This document shows positions 59,197 to 64,000 of a stretch of DNA of 64,000 bases, piece by piece (within the stretch, counting starts at the first letter, position 1; every line of letters starts with the position of its first letter). The notes beneath the pieces were generated by a model. The model saw only the letters and a program-made list of their open reading frames with translations. It searched no databases and was not told where the DNA came from. The DNA comes from Pseudomonadota bacterium (GTDB lineage Bacteria > Pseudomonadota > Alphaproteobacteria > Rhodospirillales > Magnetospirillaceae): contig JAJXUO010000003.1 in NCBI GenBank assembly GCA_021782815.1, positions 39,191 through 103,190 on the forward strand, in the 5' to 3' direction. A program made the translations under genes and the position numbers.

Positions 59197-60179
59197 GCAT
59201 GGAACATCCCTTCGCCCCCTATATCCGCCTCTTGGGCAAGGGGCCGCGCCTGGGCCGTCCGCTGACCCTGGAGGAGGCCCGCGCCGCCACCGCCCTGATC
59301 CTAGAAGGCGCCGTGGAGCCGGTGCAGCTCGGCGCCTTCCTCTGCCTGATGCGGGTGCGCACCGAAACCCCGGAAGAGGTGGCCGGATTCGCCCTGGCGG
59401 TGCAGGACGCCCTGGCCCTGCCGCCGGACTGCCCCCGTCCCGATCTCGACTGGCCGAGCTACGCCGGGAAAAGCCGCCGCCTGCCGCTCTACCTGCTGGC
59501 GGCGCTGCTGCTGGCCGAAAACGGCATCCGCATCGTCATGCACGGCGCCGAGGGCCACACCGCCGGACGGCTTTACGCCCGCGAGGGACTGGAGGCCCTG
59601 GGCCATGCCCCCGCCGCCAGCCTGGCCGACGCCGCCCACCGGCTGCAAACGCGCCATTTCGCCTATGTGCCGCTGGCCCTCCTGCATCCGCGTCTGCAGG
59701 AGATTCTCGATCTGAAGGCGCTGCTGGGCCTGCGTACGCCGCTGCATACCGTGGCCCGCAACCTCAACCCCTTCCGGGCCCCGGCGGCGCTGATGAGCGT
59801 GTTCCATCCCAATTACCGCGCCGTGCACCAGGAGGCGGCGCGTCTCATGGGGCAAAGCCGGATGGCCTGCCTCAAAGGCGAGGGCGGCGAAAGCGAACGC
59901 CGCCCCGACAAACCCTGCCTGGTGGAGGGACTGATGGACGGCCGCCCCTTCGCCGAGGACTGGCCGCCGCTGGTGGCGGACGGCGCCCCGCCCGACGAGG
60001 ATCTGTCGCCCGACCGGCTGGCCGCCCTGTGGCGGGGCGGCCGGACCGACTCCTACGCCGAGGCCGCCATCGTCGCCACGGCGGCGCTGCCGCTCCGCCT
60101 GCTCGGCCGCGCCGCCAGCCAGGACGAGGCCCTGGATCTGGCGCGGCGCTGGTGGGAAAACCGCACGGCAACCCAATAG
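59193..60179 (+). CDS. TrpD2/YbiB-like protein (glycosyltransferase family 3 fold)
   Basis: 328 residues from the ATG at 59193 (AGGAG upstream), overlapping the regulator stop by ATGA. N-terminal helical domain (LTLEEARAATALILEGAVEPVQLGAFL) and a barrel resembling anthranilate phosphoribosyltransferase. The PRPP-binding Gly-rich loop of true TrpD is not evident, so it is of the TrpD2/YbiB type, for which nucleic-acid binding and an SOS link have been reported. In other genomes such genes sit near tus and sirohaem genes; here ben genes lie between. Confidence 0.85.
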   Translation: MSMEHPFAPYIRLLGKGPRLGRPLTLEEARAATALILEGAVEPVQLGAFLCLMRVRTETPEEVAGFALAVQDALALPPDCPRPDLDWPSYAGKSRRLPLYLLAALLLAENGIRIVMHGAEGHTAGRLYAREGLEALGHAPAASLADAAHRLQTRHFAYVPLALLHPRLQEILDLKALLGLRTPLHTVARNLNPFRAPAALMSVFHPNYRAVHQEAARLMGQSRMACLKGEGGESERRPDKPCLVEGLMDGRPFAEDWPPLVADGAPPDEDLSPDRLAALWRGGRTDSYAEAAIVATAALPLRLLGRAASQDEALDLARRWWENRTATQ

Positions 60180-60190
60180 CGGCGCAATGC

Positions 60191-60228
60191 CGCCAGCGCC
60201 CGGCGCCTGAGCGGACATGTGACCAAAA
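60191..60228. repeat. Diverged single copy of the 50.2-50.5 kb repeat
   Basis: CGCCAGCGCCCGGCG followed by a TGAG(C)GGACAT(G)T element aligns with the second half of repeat unit A of the array at 50165-50500, with a few substitutions and an indel. It follows the TrpD2-like stop by 11 bases. A GCGGC-GCAAT-GCCGC hairpin immediately precedes it. Confidence 0.65.
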
Positions 60229-60308
60229 CCGCCCTTGGGTTGACAAGCGTTCTCAACCGGCCCATGTAGGCAACGCCATCCTTGCGAAAATGTAATGCCG
60301 AAGGGGCC

Positions 60309-61271
60309 ATGATCCAGATAGAAAACCTGACACACGTTTATCCGGCCAGCCGGAAAACGCCCGCCCGCACCGCCATCAACAGCCTCACTCTCACGGTCGA
60401 AGAAGGACAGTTCTGCATCCTCTCCGGCCCCAACGGCAGCGGTAAATCCACTCTTTTCCGTATCCTGTGCGGCATGTCGCTGCCCTCGGCCGGCACCATC
60501 CGCATCGCCGGGCACGACCTGTTCAAGGAGCCGGGCAAGGCCCGCGCCGAAATGGGCGTGGTGTTCCAGAGCCCGGCCGTGGACAAGCATCTGACCGTGG
60601 GCGAAAATCTGCGCCTGCACGCCGATCTCTACGGCCTCTCCGCCTCGGTCTACGCCGAACGTCTGGCCGAGGCCATGGCCTGGACCGACCTGAAAGACCG
60701 CCTGAACGACAAGGTGGACACCCTGTCGGGCGGCCTGGCCCGCCAGGTGGAACTGGCCAAGGCCCTGCTCACCCGCCCGCGCCTGCTGCTCCTGGACGAA
60801 CCCACCACCGGCCTCGATCCCGCCAGCCGCCGCAATTTCATCGACGCCCTGCACAAGATCCAGCGCGAGCGCCGCATGACCGTGCTGATGACCAGCCATA
60901 TCTTCTCGGAAGCCGAGGATGCCGACCGCGTCGCCATCATGAAGGCCGGCAACCTGCTGGCCTTCGACAGCCCGCAGAACCTGCGCGGCCGCCTGGGCCG
61001 CGAAATGGTGGTGCTGCAAAGCCGCGGCGCCGTGGTGCTGGAAGGGCGCATCCGTGCCGATCTGCACCTGAAAACCCGCCGCCACGGCGACGAGATCCGT
61101 CTCGAGGAAACCGACAACGGCGCCAGCCTGCCCATCCTGGAAAAGCTGCTGGCCACGTTCCGCGACGACATCGACAGCATCGCCATCAAGCAGCCCGCCC
61201 TCGAGGATGTGTTCATCCATCTGACCGGCCTGCAGAAATCCGACACCAGCGAAAACGGGGAAGTCCAATGA
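60309..61271 (+). CDS. ABC transporter ATP-binding protein (ABC-2 type export)
   Basis: 320 residues from the ATG at 60309 with AAGGGG upstream. Walker A GPNGSGKST, signature LSGGLARQVELAKALL, Walker B LLLLDEP and the H-loop TSHIF. Residues beyond ~230 form a C-terminal extension typical of DrrA/NodI-like exporters. Its stop overlaps the permease start by 4 bases. Substrate unknown. Confidence 0.93.
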   Translation: MIQIENLTHVYPASRKTPARTAINSLTLTVEEGQFCILSGPNGSGKSTLFRILCGMSLPSAGTIRIAGHDLFKEPGKARAEMGVVFQSPAVDKHLTVGENLRLHADLYGLSASVYAERLAEAMAWTDLKDRLNDKVDTLSGGLARQVELAKALLTRPRLLLLDEPTTGLDPASRRNFIDALHKIQRERRMTVLMTSHIFSEAEDADRVAIMKAGNLLAFDSPQNLRGRLGREMVVLQSRGAVVLEGRIRADLHLKTRRHGDEIRLEETDNGASLPILEKLLATFRDDIDSIAIKQPALEDVFIHLTGLQKSDTSENGEVQ

Positions 61272-62047
61272 TCCGCGTCGCCTTCGCCCTGGCCCGCCGC
61301 GAATTCGTGCGCTTCATGCGCCAGCCCCACCGGGTGATCGGCACCGTGGCCCAGCCCATCCTGTTCTGGCTGTTCCTCGGATCGGGCTTCAACGCCTCGT
61401 TCCACGCCCCCGGCATGAACGGCGTCAGCTATCTGCAATATTTCTATCCCGGCGTCATGCTGATGATGATGCTGTTCGCCAGCATCTTCTCGTCCATCAC
61501 CATCATCGAGGACCGCGATGCCGGCTTCCTGCAAAGCGTGCTGGTGGCCCCGGTGTCGCGCATGGCCATCGTGCTCGGCAAGGTCATGGGCGGGGTGAGC
61601 ATCGCCATGGTGCAAACCCTGATCTTCACCATCGCCGCTCCCTTCCTCGGCATGCCTCTGGGCCTGCCCTCGCTGGGGCTGCTGATCCTGGCCTATGTGC
61701 TGTCCAGCGCCGGCTTCGCCGCCATGGGCTTCTTCTTCGCCTGGACCATGCGCACCTCCTCGGGCTTCCACGCCATCATGATGGTCTTCCTGATGCCGCT
61801 GTGGATGCTGTCGGGCGCCCTGTTCCCGCTGGAGAACGCTCCGGGCTGGCTGCATGCGGTGATGATCATCAATCCGGTGTCGCATGCCCTGGTGCTGATG
61901 CGCGGCCCCTTCTATTCCGCCCCGGCCCAGCTGTTCGCCGATCACCGCTGGCTGCTGGCCCTGGGCGTCACCCTGGTGTGGGACGCCGTCTTCCTGCTGG
62001 GCTCCATGGCCCGGGTGCAGAGGCGCGAAAAAGGCGCCCCGGCGTAA
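61268..62047 (+). CDS. ABC-2 type transporter permease
   Basis: 259 residues with six membrane spans and the ABC-2 signature region (LMPLWMLSGALFPLENAPGWL...NPVSHAL). DrrB/NodJ-like partner of the preceding ATPase. A strong terminator follows. Confidence 0.93.
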   Translation: MIRVAFALARREFVRFMRQPHRVIGTVAQPILFWLFLGSGFNASFHAPGMNGVSYLQYFYPGVMLMMMLFASIFSSITIIEDRDAGFLQSVLVAPVSRMAIVLGKVMGGVSIAMVQTLIFTIAAPFLGMPLGLPSLGLLILAYVLSSAGFAAMGFFFAWTMRTSSGFHAIMMVFLMPLWMLSGALFPLENAPGWLHAVMIINPVSHALVLMRGPFYSAPAQLFADHRWLLALGVTLVWDAVFLLGSMARVQRREKGAPA

Positions 62048-62073
62048 AAAAACATTATAGTTCAGAGTGTTGA

Positions 62074-62107
62074 AACCCCTCCGCCCATTGGGCGGAGGGG
62101 TTTTTTT
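62074..62107 (+). terminator. Rho-independent terminator after ABC operon
   Basis: AACCCCTCCGCCC - ATT - GGGCGGAGGGGTT with a continuous T-run to 62107. Confidence 0.97.
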
Positions 62108-62199
62108 ATCTCCCGCCGGTTGCGCTGCATCATGTGCGGTGCACAAAAAATATGAAATTCCAGGCGGCCATAAAAAAGACCAATTGCCGACGCTTCGAA

Positions 62200-62294
62200 A
62201 CTCAGCTATGTCTTTTTATACGAGCTGAGTCGCAAAAAAAGAATACCGGACCGCGCCTCGGTTTAGGGAGGAAACGACCCCCAACACATTGGGG
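62200..62294 (+). promoter_or_regulatory. Structured leader of the satP-like gene
   Basis: Two hairpins precede the gene: ACTCAGCT (62200-62207) with AGCTGAGT (62223-62230), and CCCCAA (62279-62284) with TTGGGG (62289-62294). The second ends about 11 bases before the GAAGGAAGG ribosome site. The region 62110-62317 otherwise contains no gene. Hairpins near the ribosome site may affect translation or mRNA stability. Confidence 0.5.
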
Positions 62295-62317
62295 TTGCAA
62301 AGAAGGAAGGCTGACAG

Positions 62318-62935
62318 ATGTCCCAGATGAGCTCGATTACCGTTGAAACCGGCAAGCAGGCCGCCGCCCCCGCCGCTCCGAAGGTCGGCAATCCCGCCGT
62401 GGTTGGCCTGGGCGGCTTCGGCATGACCACCCTGCTGCTGCAATTCCACAATCTCGGCTGGATCGGCATCGGTCCGGTGATCTGGCTCGGCCTGCTGTTC
62501 GGCGGCCTGGCGCAGCTGATCGCCGGCCTGCAGGAACAGAAGACCGGCAACAATTTCGGCTATTGCGCCTTCACCGGCTACGGCATCTTCTGGATCGCTC
62601 TGTGCGGCTACCTGCTGGGCTCGACCACCGACAACAAGCTGCTGGCCCTGAACGAAAACGACCTGGGCTTCTTCATGTTCGGCTGGACCCTGTTCTCGGT
62701 GGGCCTGTGGTTCGGCTCGCTGAAGATCAGCAAGGCCATGTTCGTGACCTTCACCACCCTGGTCGCCGGCTTCGTGCTGCTGGATCTGGTGTTCTGGGGC
62801 CACCCCGAACTGAAGCCCATCGCCGCCTGGGACCTGATCGTCTGCGCCCTGGCCGCCTGGTACATGATGTTCCATGTCGTGCTGAACGACGTGTTCGGCC
62901 GCGATGTGCTGCCGGTGGGCAAGCCGCTGCTGTAA
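62318..62935 (+). CDS. GPR1/FUN34/YaaH-family acetate/succinate permease
   Basis: 205 residues, six membrane spans, with the family signature NPAVVGLGGFGMTTLLLQ near the N-terminus. SatP-type proteins take up acetate and succinate with protons. GAAGGAAGG lies 6-14 bases upstream. Single gene between two strong terminators. Codon use is as biased as its neighbours. Confidence 0.92.
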   Translation: MSQMSSITVETGKQAAAPAAPKVGNPAVVGLGGFGMTTLLLQFHNLGWIGIGPVIWLGLLFGGLAQLIAGLQEQKTGNNFGYCAFTGYGIFWIALCGYLLGSTTDNKLLALNENDLGFFMFGWTLFSVGLWFGSLKISKAMFVTFTTLVAGFVLLDLVFWGHPELKPIAAWDLIVCALAAWYMMFHVVLNDVFGRDVLPVGKPLL

Positions 62936-62984
62936 AAGGTTACCAAAGCACAGCATCCCATAAAAAAAACAGGCTTCACGTCGA

Positions 62985-63014
62985 ACGCGCCATCCCTCGG
63001 GGTGGCGCGTTTTT
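62985..63014 (+). terminator. Rho-independent terminator after satP-like gene
   Basis: ACGCGCCATCCC pairs with GGGTGGCGCGT around TC, then TTTT. Confidence 0.93.
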
Positions 63015-63099
63015 CGTGCTGCGCCACACAACTTTACAGTTTCTTAAGGCTTGAATATTCTTTTTCAGGTAAGAAAACCGCCATTCCGGGGGGAAGGAA

Positions 63100-63855
63100 A
63101 TGGCCATGACCCTGTTTGCACGCACCCGCCGCCGGATCCGGCCGGCGGCGATCCTGGCGGCCTTGCTGCTGGCGTCCGGCCCCCTGGCGGCCGCGCCCTT
63201 GCGCTTCGCCACCATCGACACTCCGCCCTGGGCCTGGACCGATCCGGCCAGCGGCGCACCCGCCGGTCTGTTTCCCGCCCTGGTGGCGGATCTGGAGCGG
63301 CGTTTGGGCACCCGCATGTCCGTGGTGCTGGAGCCCTTTGCCCGCGTGCCGCACGATCTGCAGCAGGGCCGCGCCGATTGCACCATCCTGGTGTGGGATC
63401 CCGCCTGGTCCTCGTTCCTGCAGCGGGGCGAACAGGTCGCCAGCCATCAGTTCGGGGTGATCGCCCGCAAGGGCGTGCCCCTGCACGGCACCGGCGATCT
63501 GAAGGGATTGCGTGTTTCGGTCTTGCGCGGCCTCGATCCGGGCCGCCCCTTCGACGGCGATCCCGCCATCCGCGTGCAGTACGACACCGACTACACCACC
63601 GGCCTCGCCAAGATGCGCCTGGGCCGCCTCGATGCCGTGGCGGGAGCGCTGCCCACCCTCCGCTATCTGGCGCGACAGGCGGGCATGGAGGCCATGCTGG
63701 GCGACACCCTGACCCTGTCGACGGTGCCGCTGCCGCTGCAATGCGCCAAAAATTCGCCCTCTATCGGCCGTATGCCGGCCCTGAACGCCGCCATCGCCGC
63801 CATGCGGCGCGACGGCACCATCGACCGCCTGCTCCGGCAATACGGCTACGAATAG
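63100..63855 (+). CDS. Periplasmic solute-binding protein, family 3
   Basis: 251 residues, signal peptide (cleavage after AAA near 32). SBP_bac_3 fold: LRFATIDTPPWAW at the start of the mature protein, then GRADCTILVWD and GDLKGLRVSVLRG. No transporter genes adjoin, so it may feed a distant ABC system or act as a sensor. GGGGGAAGG lies upstream. Confidence 0.85.
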   Translation: MAMTLFARTRRRIRPAAILAALLLASGPLAAAPLRFATIDTPPWAWTDPASGAPAGLFPALVADLERRLGTRMSVVLEPFARVPHDLQQGRADCTILVWDPAWSSFLQRGEQVASHQFGVIARKGVPLHGTGDLKGLRVSVLRGLDPGRPFDGDPAIRVQYDTDYTTGLAKMRLGRLDAVAGALPTLRYLARQAGMEAMLGDTLTLSTVPLPLQCAKNSPSIGRMPALNAAIAAMRRDGTIDRLLRQYGYE

Positions 63856-63872
63856 AGCGGGTCCGGCGGATT

Positions 63873-64000
63873 TATACCAACGGCTTTAACTGATGACCGA
63901 TGCCCACTGGCGAGAGGCAATTGAGCGGATGCGGCTGGGCGTGGCGATCAAATCGTTCCAAGCATCGCAGCAGGCATCGACGACGGCCTCGTAGCTCTCC
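63873..64000 (-). mobile_element. End of an IS630-family insertion sequence (cut by window)
   Basis: The outer end starts at TA (63873-63874) followed by TACCAACGGC, matching the terminal repeats of the element at 16166-16318. The transposase 3' end lies just inside. Confidence 0.7.
63886..64000 (-). CDS. IS630-family transposase, C-terminal 37 residues
   Basis: Reading from the window edge, the frame gives ESYEAVVDACCDAWNDLI then SRIRSIASRQWASVIS and a TAA at 63886-63888. The ACCDAWN and SIxxRxWA pattern is the C-terminus of IS630-type transposases. The rest is beyond the window, so completeness cannot be judged. Confidence 0.85.
   Translation of the reverse strand, partial: ESYEAVVDACCDAWNDLIATPSRIRSIASRQWASVIS

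Noticed and set aside
59193..60179. True anthranilate phosphoribosyltransferase (trpD)
   Set aside because: The Gly-rich PRPP loop is not evident and no trp genes adjoin; the TrpD2/YbiB subgroup is the better match.

Overview
The window is a gene-dense, very GC-rich stretch with strong third-position G/C bias. The gene content (CHASE/PAS sensor, ArsR-methyltransferase metF-metH operon, MlaA/MlaC pair, FIST chemoreceptor, TusDCB beside a TrpD2-like protein) points to a free-living alphaproteobacterium. I would guess Rhodospirillales (Magnetospirillum-like), but this rests on remembered gene style and not on a marker gene.

Layout. 1-8 kb: a sensor protein cut by the left edge, ligA, a CBS-pair protein, and two LysR-type regulators, each divergent from a dehydrogenase/reductase gene. 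8-16 kb: a TPR protein, PcrA/UvrD helicase, PrmA, a short stretch of three consecutive hairpins, an aminopeptidase P and a Fic protein. 16.1-16.3 kb: a ~150-bp MITE-like element whose end supplies the stop codon of the neighbouring small gene. 16.3-24.4 kb (minus strand): a cyclic-nucleotide-binding/TPR protein, a YciI protein, metH, metF and a SahR-like ArsR-methyltransferase fusion with a palindromic operator. 24.5-35 kb: mlaA-mlaC, a soluble FIST-domain chemoreceptor, a LysR/EamA pair with a tautomerase, ettA, a secreted RNase T2, murA, dcd, a small conserved protein and tRNA-Thr(GGU).

35-50 kb holds two efflux systems facing each other. On the plus strand is an aromatic-acid exporter of the AaeXAB type with its own outer-membrane factor, divergent from a LysR regulator. 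On the minus strand is a two-component-controlled RND tripartite pump. Its operon ends with a second response regulator whose phospho-acceptor Asp is replaced by Glu. 50.2-50.5 kb is an imperfect tandem array of a palindromic repeat. A diverged copy lies near 60.2 kb.

50.6-60.2 kb: a single-span membrane protein, an EamA exporter, a two-domain CbiX-like protein and tusD-tusC-tusB. Then comes a benzoate module (benABCD on the minus strand, IclR regulator on the plus strand), followed by a TrpD2/YbiB-like gene overlapping the regulator. The ben block looks inserted between the tus genes and trpD2. 60.3-64 kb: an ABC-2 exporter pair, an acetate/succinate permease (SatP family), a periplasmic solute-binding protein and the 3' end of an IS630-family transposase.

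The coherent functional units are methionine/SAH control (22.5-24.4 kb), aromatic-acid handling (AaeXAB-like export and BenABCD degradation), and two-component-controlled drug/metal efflux. No phage, CRISPR or complete insertion sequence was seen.
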